Origin: an uncultured Prevotella sp.
Lineage (GTDB): Bacteria > Bacteroidota > Bacteroidia > Bacteroidales > Bacteroidaceae
Assembly (NCBI GenBank): GCA_945869265.1
Contig: CAMBOI010000025.1
Location: 1-43,747, forward strand
Reading direction: 5' to 3'
Length of the DNA: 43,747 nucleotides
Each line of letters starts with the position of its first letter. The stretch's first letter is position 1. A program made the translations under genes and the position numbers. Positions 8,157-16,084 of this stretch are shown here, piece after piece. Under the pieces are notes generated by a model. It was not told the origin of the DNA. It saw nothing but the letters and a program-made list of their open reading frames with translations, and made no database searches.

Positions 8157-9767
8157 TTATTTCTTCATCAGACACTTGTCGATGAAGCGATAGCGGGCTT
8201 CGACGTCGGGCAGGATCTCCTGACGCGACTGGCGGTCGATCATCATCACAGGGGCTACGGACTTGCCGTTGATGGGATCCCATGTGGGCAGACCGAGTCC
8301 GTTGGGATTGCCTGTCTTGATGAAGTTGGTGAAGAACCTGACGAATACGTCGGAGATGGCATAATCGTCGGCGGTCCAGTCGAAGACATCGTTGGTGGGG
8401 ATGGTGCCCATCTGATATTCTATGTCGGCAGAGTGGACTGCTCCCGGGGTCTTGGGCATTTGGGGGGCTGAATCTTCCTTCTTTTGCACTCCTCCGGCAA
8501 GGCCTGCCACGAGGTCCTTCTGCTTCATGTCGGGGCGTGGATGGCAGTACATGTAGCGATATACGGGTTGGGGGCTTGTGCTCTGCTGCATGTCGAGCCA
8601 TTTCCATGTGGAATAGACTAAGAAGATGTCGCCTCCGAGGGCATAGCCGGGCAATCCGAAGATGTCGGCATCGGTGTTGATGCCATACATGGGTAGCACT
8701 TCGCTTGCCTTTACTCCAAGCCAATTCTCGATGGCTGGGGATAGACCGGCGAGGGTGGGCGCACCTCCGCCAAGAAAGGCGAATGCGGGCATCTCGGCAT
8801 TGTTGTTGCCGATAAGGCAGGGCACTTGCGCCTGTTCGCCTGCGGCATAGATGTCCATCGGTTGCTTGGGCATGAAATATCCGTCGAGGTGGAATATGGG
8901 CATGCTCTTGACGCCTGCCAGTCGCATGAGTTCGTCGGCGGGCAGTTTTCTCAAATCCGCAATTTTCTTATATCCCATACTCTTCACTTTCTCCACTCCC
9001 AGTTTCTCTGCCTCGGCGAGGGTTTTCCATCCCTCATTGCCAAGCACGGAACCACTGGAGCCCATGGCTTGGGCGATGAGACCGCGACTGAGGGGTGAGG
9101 CCATGAGCGCACTGACGGAAATCGAGCCTGCCGACTCGCCCATGATGGTGATGCGCGAGGGGTCGCCTCCGAAGGCGGCGATGTTGTCCTTCACCCATTG
9201 GATGGCAGCCACCTGGTCGAGGAAGCCGTAGTTGCCGGAACCTTTATACTCCGTTTCCTTCGACAGTTCGGGATGGGCTAAGAATCCGAAGATGCCCTCG
9301 CGATAGTTGGCTGTGATGGCGATGATGCCGTTGCGGGCGAGGGTCATTCCTGCATAGCGGGGTTCGCTGCCGCTGCCTGCCATGAGTCCGCCGCCGTTGA
9401 AGTAGATGAAAACGGGCAATTTTTCGTTCCATGTCTTCGACGGAGTCCATATATTAAGGTAGAGGCAGTCTTCGCTCATCTCCTTAGTGCCGAACATCAT
9501 GTCGCCAAAGAGGTTTTCCTGCATGGGATTTGGACCGAAGTCTTTTGCCTGTCTCACTCCCTCCCATTTCTCCACGGGCTGTGGAGCCTTCCATCTGAGG
9601 TTACCAACTGGGGGTGCAGCAAATGGCACGCCTTTGAACACTTTTACTCCCGAGCAGTCGATGCCCTCGAGGATTCCGTTTACTGTCTGCACCTGTGGTG
9701 CTGTCTGTGCTGCCGCTGTGATGTATGTTGCGGCGAGCATTAGTAATGATAGGATTGTTTTTCTCAT
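8157..9767 (-). CDS. Secreted type B carboxylesterase (alpha/beta hydrolase)
   Basis: This is a carboxylic ester hydrolase of the cholinesterase/para-nitrobenzyl esterase family. It has a signal peptide (MRKTILSLLMLAATYITAAA, cut near AQ) and the family features GVPFAAPPVGNLRW, EDCLYLNIWTP and the nucleophile elbow GESAGS with Ser212. A Glu in GNNNAEMPAF and a His in VHSADIEY are the likely remaining triad members. The oxyanion region reads YFNGGG where most relatives have HGGG. At 536 residues it is complete. The natural substrate is unknown; in gut Prevotellaceae, esterases of this type often act on acylated plant glycans, but no polysaccharide locus is visible here. Confidence 0.93.
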   Translation of the reverse strand: MRKTILSLLMLAATYITAAAQTAPQVQTVNGILEGIDCSGVKVFKGVPFAAPPVGNLRWKAPQPVEKWEGVRQAKDFGPNPMQENLFGDMMFGTKEMSEDCLYLNIWTPSKTWNEKLPVFIYFNGGGLMAGSGSEPRYAGMTLARNGIIAITANYREGIFGFLAHPELSKETEYKGSGNYGFLDQVAAIQWVKDNIAAFGGDPSRITIMGESAGSISVSALMASPLSRGLIAQAMGSSGSVLGNEGWKTLAEAEKLGVEKVKSMGYKKIADLRKLPADELMRLAGVKSMPIFHLDGYFMPKQPMDIYAAGEQAQVPCLIGNNNAEMPAFAFLGGGAPTLAGLSPAIENWLGVKASEVLPMYGINTDADIFGLPGYALGGDIFLVYSTWKWLDMQQSTSPQPVYRYMYCHPRPDMKQKDLVAGLAGGVQKKEDSAPQMPKTPGAVHSADIEYQMGTIPTNDVFDWTADDYAISDVFVRFFTNFIKTGNPNGLGLPTWDPINGKSVAPVMMIDRQSRQEILPDVEARYRFIDKCLMKK

Positions 9768-9804
9768 ATTAATTATGGTTACTAATTATTATAATTTATG
9801 TTTT

Positions 9805-10068
9805 CTACCCAAACAATTTCTTCCACAGCCACAGCACTACCACCGAGCCGATGACGCAGAAGATGAAGTTCTTCACGTATCCCGCTCCGAGGAGCTGCAC
9901 ATTAAACAGCGAACCGATGAAGGCACCTACATAACTGCCCACAATACCAATAATCAGGTTCATACAGCATCCCTTGCCCTCACCGCTCATAATGCGGTTG
10001 GCAATATAGCCGACAATAATACCTGTCAATATCGGCCATGTCGTAAATTCAGCAATATGTTCAAGCAT
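9805..10068 (-). CDS. GlsB/YeaQ/YmgE-family small membrane protein
   Basis: This is a member of the transglycosylase-associated protein family. It has 87 residues with about three membrane segments and the typical glycine pattern (PILTGIIVGYIANRIM, IIGIVGSYVGAFIGSLF). Members are linked to envelope stress, but the molecular role is unknown. I chose the ATG at 10068 rather than the upstream TTG at 10092, because that TTG is part of the -7 box TATCTTTG on the minus strand (10090-10097) and would lie before the transcription start. The esterase gene follows after 37 bp without its own visible promoter, so this gene probably heads a three-gene operon. Confidence 0.88.
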   Translation of the reverse strand: MLEHIAEFTTWPILTGIIVGYIANRIMSGEGKGCCMNLIIGIVGSYVGAFIGSLFNVQLLGAGYVKNFIFCVIGSVVVLWLWKKLFG

Positions 10069-10089
10069 ATAAAGTATTCTTTTTTTCGG

Positions 10090-10097
10090 CAAAGATA
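10090..10097 (-). promoter_or_regulatory. -7 promoter box for the glsB-like operon
   Basis: The reverse complement reads TATCTTTGCC, 21 bp before the ATG at 10068. Its last three bases could be misread as a TTG start. The 70 bp further upstream hold only AT-rich DNA and, on the plus strand, a second TATCTTTGCAACC at about 10170 that points into the antisense of the next gene. Confidence 0.65.
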
Positions 10098-10169
10098 ATC
10101 AAAATAAATATATCCTGCAAGTTTTTTACCAGAAAAAACCATTTTTTGGGGAACATTCATAATAAATCA

Positions 10170-10862
10170 TTATCTTTGCAACCTATATAAAGAATTTTTG
10201 CTTTTCGTTTCCACCGACATCTGCACACTGATATTTGGGGTGATGTTATATCTTAGGGCGGCACCGATGCGGTCGCTCATTTCATTCAGGTCTTGGAGAT
10301 AGGGGGGGATGGGGACGTTGGTCACTATGGATTTCTGGCCATAGACGTAGCCCTCCCACTGCTCGCTGAATTTATACCCAAGTACGGCAGTCATACCGGC
10401 ATCGCGAAATGTGGTGTTCGCCCAATACATATTGTCGAGATAACCGCCCACGGCTAACGAAAGGCGAGAGGTGAGGGCAGTGGCATACTGCACCGAGAGG
10501 TTCTGCGCAAAACCGACACCACCGTAGGCGTGCTTGCCAAACTGGGAGAATATGGATGCTCCGAGACTCAGGTTGAGTCCCTCATGCAACCGCCAATTGC
10601 TCCACGTGCCGCCGAAATAATATGGATAATAGCTGTAGTTCATGACTCTGCCGCGGTCGTCAAGTTCTGGCAGGTGGAGACTATCGAGGCTAACGCCAAA
10701 TTCGGACAACGTCGGCGATGTCGTCATAGGCGTTGTTATCTGCAACGACGGGTTATATAGCTCGTCGTCATACTCAGCCTTGTTCTGCGGCTTTTCTTCC
10801 TGGGCATTGGCGGCAAGAGCCGTCATTGTTGCCAATACCATGGTTAATATGTGTTTCTTCAT
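10170..10862 (-). CDS. Secreted, probably outer-membrane beta-barrel protein
   Basis: The protein has 230 residues with a signal peptide (MKKHILTMVLATMTALAANA, then QEEKPQ). The mature part begins with an unstructured acidic region. From about residue 80 it shows alternating hydrophobic strands with Gly and aromatic residues (LNLSLGASIFSQFG, LSLAVGGYLDNMYW, MTAVLGYKFSEQWEGYVYG), as in small outer-membrane barrels of Bacteroidota. No named family is recognised. The barrel seems to end in IGAALRYNITPNISVQMSV and is followed by a short basic tail (KSKNSLYRLQR) whose stop lies on a plus-strand TATCTTTG box. The ATG is 7 bp after the fic stop, so the pair is probably one transcript. Confidence 0.75.
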   Translation of the reverse strand: MKKHILTMVLATMTALAANAQEEKPQNKAEYDDELYNPSLQITTPMTTSPTLSEFGVSLDSLHLPELDDRGRVMNYSYYPYYFGGTWSNWRLHEGLNLSLGASIFSQFGKHAYGGVGFAQNLSVQYATALTSRLSLAVGGYLDNMYWANTTFRDAGMTAVLGYKFSEQWEGYVYGQKSIVTNVPIPPYLQDLNEMSDRIGAALRYNITPNISVQMSVETKSKNSLYRLQR

Positions 10863-10869
10863 AAAATCT

Positions 10870-12345
10870 TTAAAACCTTAAAATATATCCGTCTCCATCT
10901 TTAAAGGCGTTAGTGCCTTCCAAATATCTGCGAGTTTCCTCAAAGTCCTCGCCAATTATATTTGTGCTGAATTGGCGAACCCTTGAGACTGCTTTGATAA
11001 GGACGCTCGGGTCGCCTTTTCTTGTGAGTCTTCTTAGACCATTCAGGTAATCTTCACGAAATACCGTCGGGATAATGATTTTTGATTGGTCAGCATGCAC
11101 AAGTTCGGCATTCATCATAATTCTCGATATACGTCCATTGCCATCATTGAAAGGATGCACTTCACTGATCATAAACAACATGAACAATGCCTTGGCAAAT
11201 GGTGACTCCAATGCTTGATATAGTTCAAATCCTTTATGTAAAGTTCCCCTAACAAGAGTGTAATCCACAAAATGAGAGTCGCCGGCATGATTGTTCTGCA
11301 TTTTGAATACACCGGGATTCCTGTCAGGACGGGCTGCCATCATGATGCGATGGCGGTCTTGCAGAATCTCTATCAATTGCTCTGCAGACTCGGGTGTGCG
11401 CCTCATTTCCCTTCTGCTTGCCACAATCTGGAATGTGCCAAGTATGTCGTGCGAGTCGGCATTTCTTGCCGGCAGTGCCATACCCGTTTCTATTATCTTG
11501 TAAGCTTCCTCAATCTCGAACTCCGTTCCTTCAATGTAATTTGAGAAATAACTTTCGAAAAAGGCAAAGTTACGAAAGGATGCAGTAGATGCATTGGGCT
11601 CGTCAATAAGTTGAAACGGTTCATTATGCAATGCCTCGAATAATATCGTAAACAACTTTATGCGTTCAGAATCGTATGGTATGCCTTGTGCCCTTGCTAT
11701 TGCACTTTCTGCCACAAGTACTTTGGATGGCTTGGTGGTCAACAGTGCTCCTATGATTGAGTTTAGTGTATCAAATTCATCTGTCATACCCAATTGTTGC
11801 GCAATTTCTCTTGCCTTGTCACGAAAGACATTAATCCCTGATTCGCCATTGACAACCAACATCTTCTCCAAATGCTCCTCGATATTTGTTCTTGGCAGGC
11901 ATTTGGATACGCTGTTGCGCGACCTTCCCTTTTGAAGATTCTCCAAAATGCGTCTCTCTGTACTCGAAATATACAGGTTTTCGATGAATGGCATGTCACG
12001 CTCTGTACCCATAGGCCCTTTTAACAAGTGAACCTTTATTCCTGGCAAATCGATGTTCTTGGTGTATGTATAGGTTAGAAATATATCACCTTCTGCCGTC
12101 GGCTTGAGTTCGAAGGCAGAGCGATGGCTAATCACAGCATTGGGATATAGTTGTCCTAATATATAGAAAATGTTTCTTCTGACGATGTCTTCAGGGGCAT
12201 CGTCCATGTTATTAGTGTATATTCTTGGAGCAATCTTTCGTATCTTACCTTCTTTTAGCAGTGAGGCATTACGTTGAGAAGCGGATTTGTCGGATGAGCC
12301 GACGATTATCTCCAATATGTTGTGAATAGCTTTGTTTTTATTCAT
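10870..12345 (-). CDS. Fic-domain protein with AbiEi-like N-terminal region
   Basis: Fic enzymes transfer AMP or other phosphate-containing groups to target proteins. The catalytic motif is complete, HPFNDGNGRISR at 397-408. The inhibitory motif (S/T)xxxE(G/N) is also present as SNYIEG (268-273) before the Fic core, making it a class II, self-inhibited Fic whose Glu272 should block ATP binding. Residues 1-140 (ASLLKEGKIRKIAPRIY, VISHRSAFEL, then NLYISSTERRILENLQ) look like the winged-helix and sensor region of AbiEi-type antitoxins, so the protein may bind DNA. The promoter region carries phased GTCGA repeats that could be its operators. The 491-residue length suits this fusion. The target protein is unknown. 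Confidence 0.9.
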   Translation of the reverse strand: MNKNKAIHNILEIIVGSSDKSASQRNASLLKEGKIRKIAPRIYTNNMDDAPEDIVRRNIFYILGQLYPNAVISHRSAFELKPTAEGDIFLTYTYTKNIDLPGIKVHLLKGPMGTERDMPFIENLYISSTERRILENLQKGRSRNSVSKCLPRTNIEEHLEKMLVVNGESGINVFRDKAREIAQQLGMTDEFDTLNSIIGALLTTKPSKVLVAESAIARAQGIPYDSERIKLFTILFEALHNEPFQLIDEPNASTASFRNFAFFESYFSNYIEGTEFEIEEAYKIIETGMALPARNADSHDILGTFQIVASRREMRRTPESAEQLIEILQDRHRIMMAARPDRNPGVFKMQNNHAGDSHFVDYTLVRGTLHKGFELYQALESPFAKALFMLFMISEVHPFNDGNGRISRIMMNAELVHADQSKIIIPTVFREDYLNGLRRLTRKGDPSVLIKAVSRVRQFSTNIIGEDFEETRRYLEGTNAFKDGDGYILRF

Positions 12346-12370
12346 AATTTTCTATTAAGAATGATTTTCG

Positions 12371-12495
12371 ATGCAAAATTAGGTATTTTTGTCGAATAAG
12401 CAAAGGGTTTTGGGGTATTTTTGTCGAATAAGAGCAGAATTTTTAGGATTTTTGTCGATTAAGCATAGGGTTTTGGGGTATTTTTGTCGATTAAG
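12371..12495 (-). promoter_or_regulatory. fic promoter with four phased GTCGA iterons
   Basis: On the minus strand, TAATTTTG (about 12374-12383) with TTTG 19 bp upstream forms a good Bacteroidota promoter for the fic gene. On the plus strand the unit TATTTTTGTCGA[A/T]TAAG recurs four times, with its GTCGA at 12391, 12423, 12454 and 12486. The spacings are 32, 31 and 32 bp, three helical turns each. The first unit falls between the -33 and -7 boxes. Units 1/2 and 3/4 are linked by related GGGTTTTGGGGTA stretches. Confidence 0.7.
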
Positions 12496-12544
12496 GATAA
12501 AAACAAAAAAAGAAGTTCAAAGAACTTCTTTCTTCTTGAGGTTG

Positions 12545-12629
12545 CGGAGAGAGAGGGATTCGAACCCCCGGTACCTCTCGGTACGGTAGTTTTCAAGACT
12601 ACTGTAATCGACCACTCTACCATCTCTCC
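12545..12629 (-). tRNA. tRNA-Ser (anticodon TGA)
   Basis: The minus strand folds as a class II tRNA. The acceptor stem is GGAGAGA/TCTCTCC with discriminator G, the anticodon loop is CTTGAAA (anticodon TGA), and there is a long variable arm around CGTACCGAGAGGTACCG and a T loop GGTTCGAATCC. The 85-nt length fits tRNA-Ser. A 3' CA follows the discriminator in the genome sequence. Confidence 0.95.
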
Positions 12630-12802
12630 AATTGCGTGACGGAAACCGTGGTTTCGTATTTGCGGGTGCAAAGGTACGGAGAAAAAATGAAACTACCAAA
12701 TTTTTTAGGGATTATTTTGCAAAAAAGATGCTTTTAAGTCGTTTTTTATCCCGTGAAGAGCAAATTTCGATGGTTTTTCTTTGTATTCTGAGTAATAATG
12801 TG

Positions 12803-12810
12803 TAATTTTG
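12803..12810 (+). promoter_or_regulatory. -7 promoter box of mutS2, four bases before the start codon
   Basis: TAATTTTG is followed by CAAC and then the ATG at 12815. In this promoter class transcription starts a few bases after the box, so the ATG would be at or within a few bases of the 5' end. This implies a leaderless or nearly leaderless message unless another promoter exists further upstream. Confidence 0.6.
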
Positions 12811-12814
12811 CAAC

Positions 12815-15436
12815 ATGATTTATCCAAGTAATTTTGAATCCAAGATCGGATTCGACGATATACGACAGTTGCTCAAGCAGAGATGCCTATCGACGTTGGG
12901 CAAGGAAGCGGTGGATGGAGTGAGCTTTTCGGGCGACAGCGCACAGGTGAACTTGTGGCTGAGGCAGGTGAGGGAATTCCGACTGCTGACGGAGAAGGAG
13001 GACGCTATGCCGCTCTCTTTCTTCTTCGACATGCGCGAGGCTGTGAGCCGACTGCGACTCGAAGGCACACACATGGAGGAGCAGGAACTGTTTGACCTCA
13101 GACGATCGCTCGACACGATATGCGGAATACTAACAGTGTTCAACCGTGGAGAGGGCAACGACGAGGGTGGTATGACCTACGACTATCCATCGCTGCACGA
13201 CATGGCGGAGGGAGTGATGGCTTTCCCGAACATCGTGACGCGCATCGACCAGATAATCGACAAGTTTGGAAAGGTGAAGGACACTGCCTCACCGGCTCTT
13301 GCCGACATACGCCATAACTTGGCGAAGACCGAGGGAAGTATCTCGCGTACCTTATATAATATATTACGCGCGGCCCAGAGTGAGGGACTCGTGGATAAGG
13401 ATGTTGCGCCCACACTGAGAGACGGACGACTGGTGATACCCGTGGCGCCCACGCTGAAGAGAAGGATAAAGGGTATTGTGCACGACGAGTCGGCTACGGG
13501 AAAGACCGTGTTCGTGGAGCCGGCTGAGGTGGTGGAAGCCAACAACAGGGTGCGCGAACTGGAAGCGGAGGAGCGCAGGGAGGTGATAAGGATTCTGACT
13601 GAACTGTCGGCTGAGATACGTCCATACGTGCCGCAACTGTTGGAGTCGTATGTCTTCCTCGGCAATGTTGACCTCGTGAGGGCGAAGGTGGAATTGGCAA
13701 AGACCATAGGCGGAATAGAGCCCAAGGTGGAGAGCTATCCGCTGATTGACTGGATAAGGGCGGTGCATCCGCTGTTGCAGATGTCATTGGCGAAACACGA
13801 CAAGAAGGTGGTGCCGCTGGACATAACCCTGACTCCCGAGAAGCGCATTCTGCTTATCTCGGGCCCTAATGCCGGAGGAAAGTCGGTGTGCTTGAAGACG
13901 GTGGGATTGTTGCAGTATATGCTGCAATGCGGACTGCCGATACCAGTGGGCGAGCGTTCGCGCACGGGTGTATTCGACAACGTGATGATAGACATAGGCG
14001 ACGAGCAGAGTATAGAGGACGACCTGAGTACGTATTCGAGTCATCTCTTCAATATGAAGAACATGATGCGCCAGGGCAATGGCAGGACGTTGCTGCTGAT
14101 AGACGAGTTTGGCGGAGGAACGGAACCGCAGATTGGCGGTGCCATTGCCGAGGCTGTGCTGAAGCAGTTTTGCGAGAAGAAGACATACGGCGTGATAACC
14201 ACCCACTATCAGAACCTGAAGCACTTTGCCGATGATCATGATGGCGTGGTGAATGGTGCAATGCTATACGACCGCCACGAGATGAGAGCCCTCTTCCAGT
14301 TGGCGATAGGAAGGCCTGGCTCGTCGTTTGCCATCGAGATTGCGCGCAAGACGGGTATCCCCGAAGAGGTAATCCGTGACGCCTCGGAGATTGTGGGTTC
14401 GGATTATATACAGAGCGACAAGTATCTGCAGGACATCGTGCGCGACAAACGCTATTGGGAGGGCAAGCGCCAGACCATACATCAGCACGAAAAGCAGTTG
14501 GAGCAGAAGATTGCAAGGATGGAGGCGGAGATTGCCGACATCGAGAAGCAGCGCAAGGACATACTGCGACGCGCCAAGCAGCAGGCTGAGGAACTCCTTG
14601 GGGAGAGCAACAGGAAGATAGAGAACGCCATACGCGAGATACGCGAGAGTCAGGCCGAAAAGGAAGAGACGAAGCGCATACGCGAGGAGCTGAACCAATT
14701 CAGGCAGGAAGTAGATGACATCGACACCAAGGCCAACGACGAGATGATTCAGCGCAAGATGGAGAAGATAAAGAGAAGGCAGGAGAGGAAGAAGAAGGCC
14801 CCCCTGCCCCCCGGAGTGGGGAGAGATACCGCTAACATGCCAAACGGGGGAGGCTCGCCTGAGGACGGAAAAGGTGAGGCGAGTGGGGATGTTTCTCTAT
14901 CGCGTAAGGGCAACTCGGTGATTGACATTAAGATTGATGAATTGACAGTGGGCTCTACGGTAAGGATAAAGGGATTGACGTCTGTAGGTCGCATCGAGCA
15001 GATAGACGGCAAGATGGCTACCGTGATCTTCGGTGATATGAGAACGAAGATGAGGGTGGATAGACTGGAGGGAGCTGCCCCACAGCCACCCAGTGGGGGA
15101 AGCGCCGGAGCGGCAGGTGAGCATAAGCATGCAGACCTGGCGGTGCAGCCGTCGAGCCGCATGACGCGTGAGACCATCGACTCGCACAAGGTGAACTTCC
15201 GTCAGGACATTGACGTGAGGGGAATGAGGGGCGACGAGGCTGTGAATGCCGTGATGCACTATATCGACGATGCCATATTGATGGGGGCGTCGAGGGTGAG
15301 AATACTTCATGGCACGGGAACGGGTGTGCTAAGGCAGCTCATTCGCCAGTATCTTGCCACTATCCCGAATGTCAGCTCATTCAGAGATGAGCATGTGCAG
15401 TTTGGGGGCGCGGGAATCACTGTTGTAGAACTTTAA
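12815..15436 (+). CDS. mutS2: MutS2 family ATPase/Smr endonuclease
   Basis: MutS2 is a MutS-like ATPase without the mismatch-recognition domain; family members act in recombination control and in rescue of collided ribosomes. Visible domains are the core and clamp helices (1-340), Walker A GPNAGGKS (350-357), Walker B TLLLIDEFGGGTEP, a long coiled coil (about 525-660), a KOW-like strand region (VGSTVRIKGLTSVGR) and a C-terminal Smr domain (DVRGMRGDEAVNAV, ILHGTGTGVLR). At 873 residues it is longer than usual (about 780-830). The excess is two Pro/Gly-rich, low-complexity inserts, at about 662-702 and 753-768. A sigma-like gene follows 9 bp downstream. Confidence 0.95.
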   Translation: MIYPSNFESKIGFDDIRQLLKQRCLSTLGKEAVDGVSFSGDSAQVNLWLRQVREFRLLTEKEDAMPLSFFFDMREAVSRLRLEGTHMEEQELFDLRRSLDTICGILTVFNRGEGNDEGGMTYDYPSLHDMAEGVMAFPNIVTRIDQIIDKFGKVKDTASPALADIRHNLAKTEGSISRTLYNILRAAQSEGLVDKDVAPTLRDGRLVIPVAPTLKRRIKGIVHDESATGKTVFVEPAEVVEANNRVRELEAEERREVIRILTELSAEIRPYVPQLLESYVFLGNVDLVRAKVELAKTIGGIEPKVESYPLIDWIRAVHPLLQMSLAKHDKKVVPLDITLTPEKRILLISGPNAGGKSVCLKTVGLLQYMLQCGLPIPVGERSRTGVFDNVMIDIGDEQSIEDDLSTYSSHLFNMKNMMRQGNGRTLLLIDEFGGGTEPQIGGAIAEAVLKQFCEKKTYGVITTHYQNLKHFADDHDGVVNGAMLYDRHEMRALFQLAIGRPGSSFAIEIARKTGIPEEVIRDASEIVGSDYIQSDKYLQDIVRDKRYWEGKRQTIHQHEKQLEQKIARMEAEIADIEKQRKDILRRAKQQAEELLGESNRKIENAIREIRESQAEKEETKRIREELNQFRQEVDDIDTKANDEMIQRKMEKIKRRQERKKKAPLPPGVGRDTANMPNGGGSPEDGKGEASGDVSLSRKGNSVIDIKIDELTVGSTVRIKGLTSVGRIEQIDGKMATVIFGDMRTKMRVDRLEGAAPQPPSGGSAGAAGEHKHADLAVQPSSRMTRETIDSHKVNFRQDIDVRGMRGDEAVNAVMHYIDDAILMGASRVRILHGTGTGVLRQLIRQYLATIPNVSSFRDEHVQFGGAGITVVEL

Positions 15437-15445
15437 AGAAAAGAT

Positions 15446-16063
15446 ATGGAACTGAAAGATGCATTGGATATTTACCTCGACGAGATAGGCAGCAAGGCTC
15501 TGCTTACGGATGACGAGGAAAAGGCTTTGGCTGAGCGCATTGCGCAGGGAGACGCCAAGGCTATAGAGAAACTGACTACCGCAAACCTGAAGTTTGTGGT
15601 AACACTGGCCAAGCAATATGCCGGCAAGGGAGTGGATGTGGAAGACCTTATCAGCGAGGGTAATATAGCACTGTTGAAGGCTGCTGCGAAATATCCCCGC
15701 CACACCAACAAGCGCTTTGTGGTGTATGCAGCCCCCGCCATTCGCGAGGCTTTGGAGAAGGCAGTGGGAGAGCAGAGCGACACAGCTGCGCAGCAGATAA
15801 AGCGCGAGGAGAGTCTGACCGACAATACCGCCTTCGTGGATGAGGCGATGCTCGATGAGATAGAGCAGTCACTGGATGTGCTCGACGAGCGTCAGCAGCA
15901 CATCATTCGCCATGCCTACGGTATTGGTGTACATCACATGACATTGGCAGAGATAGGCGAGGAGTTGGGACTCAAGCGCGAGCGAGTGCGCCAAATACGC
16001 GACAAGGCGGTGAGAAAGCTCTGCAAGGAACACAAGGCGCTGAAGGAGGTTTTAAAGAATTAA
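15446..16063 (+). CDS. Short, divergent sigma-70 family protein
   Basis: The protein has 205 residues. Region 1.2 (DALDIYLDEIGSKALLT), region 2.1-2.2 (ANLKFVVTLAKQYAGKG, VEDLISEGNIALLKAA) and region 4.2 (LAEIGEELGLKRERVRQI) are clear, but region 3 is nearly gone. In regions 2.3-2.4 the usual FSTYAxWWIRQ of housekeeping sigma factors is replaced by FVVYAAPAIREAL, so the aromatic residues needed for -10 melting are missing. It looks like a truncated paralogue of the Bacteroidota primary sigma factor. It could serve special promoters, compete for RNA polymerase, or act as a regulator that cannot open DNA. It is 9 bp after mutS2 and 21 bp before the DUF554 gene, probably one operon. Confidence 0.88.
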   Translation: MELKDALDIYLDEIGSKALLTDDEEKALAERIAQGDAKAIEKLTTANLKFVVTLAKQYAGKGVDVEDLISEGNIALLKAAAKYPRHTNKRFVVYAAPAIREALEKAVGEQSDTAAQQIKREESLTDNTAFVDEAMLDEIEQSLDVLDERQQHIIRHAYGIGVHHMTLAEIGEELGLKRERVRQIRDKAVRKLCKEHKALKEVLKN

Positions 16064-16084
16064 AAAATTAAAGTTGGCGACGGG

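Noticed and set aside
7822..8724. 300-codon minus-strand frame
   Set aside because: It is a shadow of the esterase and membrane-protein genes in another frame, with Arg/His-rich artefact composition.
10069..10092. TTG start giving an eight-residue longer GlsB-like protein
   Set aside because: The TTG belongs to the TATCTTTG -7 box and would not be in the transcript.
12389..12589. 66-codon plus-strand frame with repeated RVLGYFC
   Set aside because: It is the translation of the GTCGA iterons and runs into the tRNA-Ser gene.
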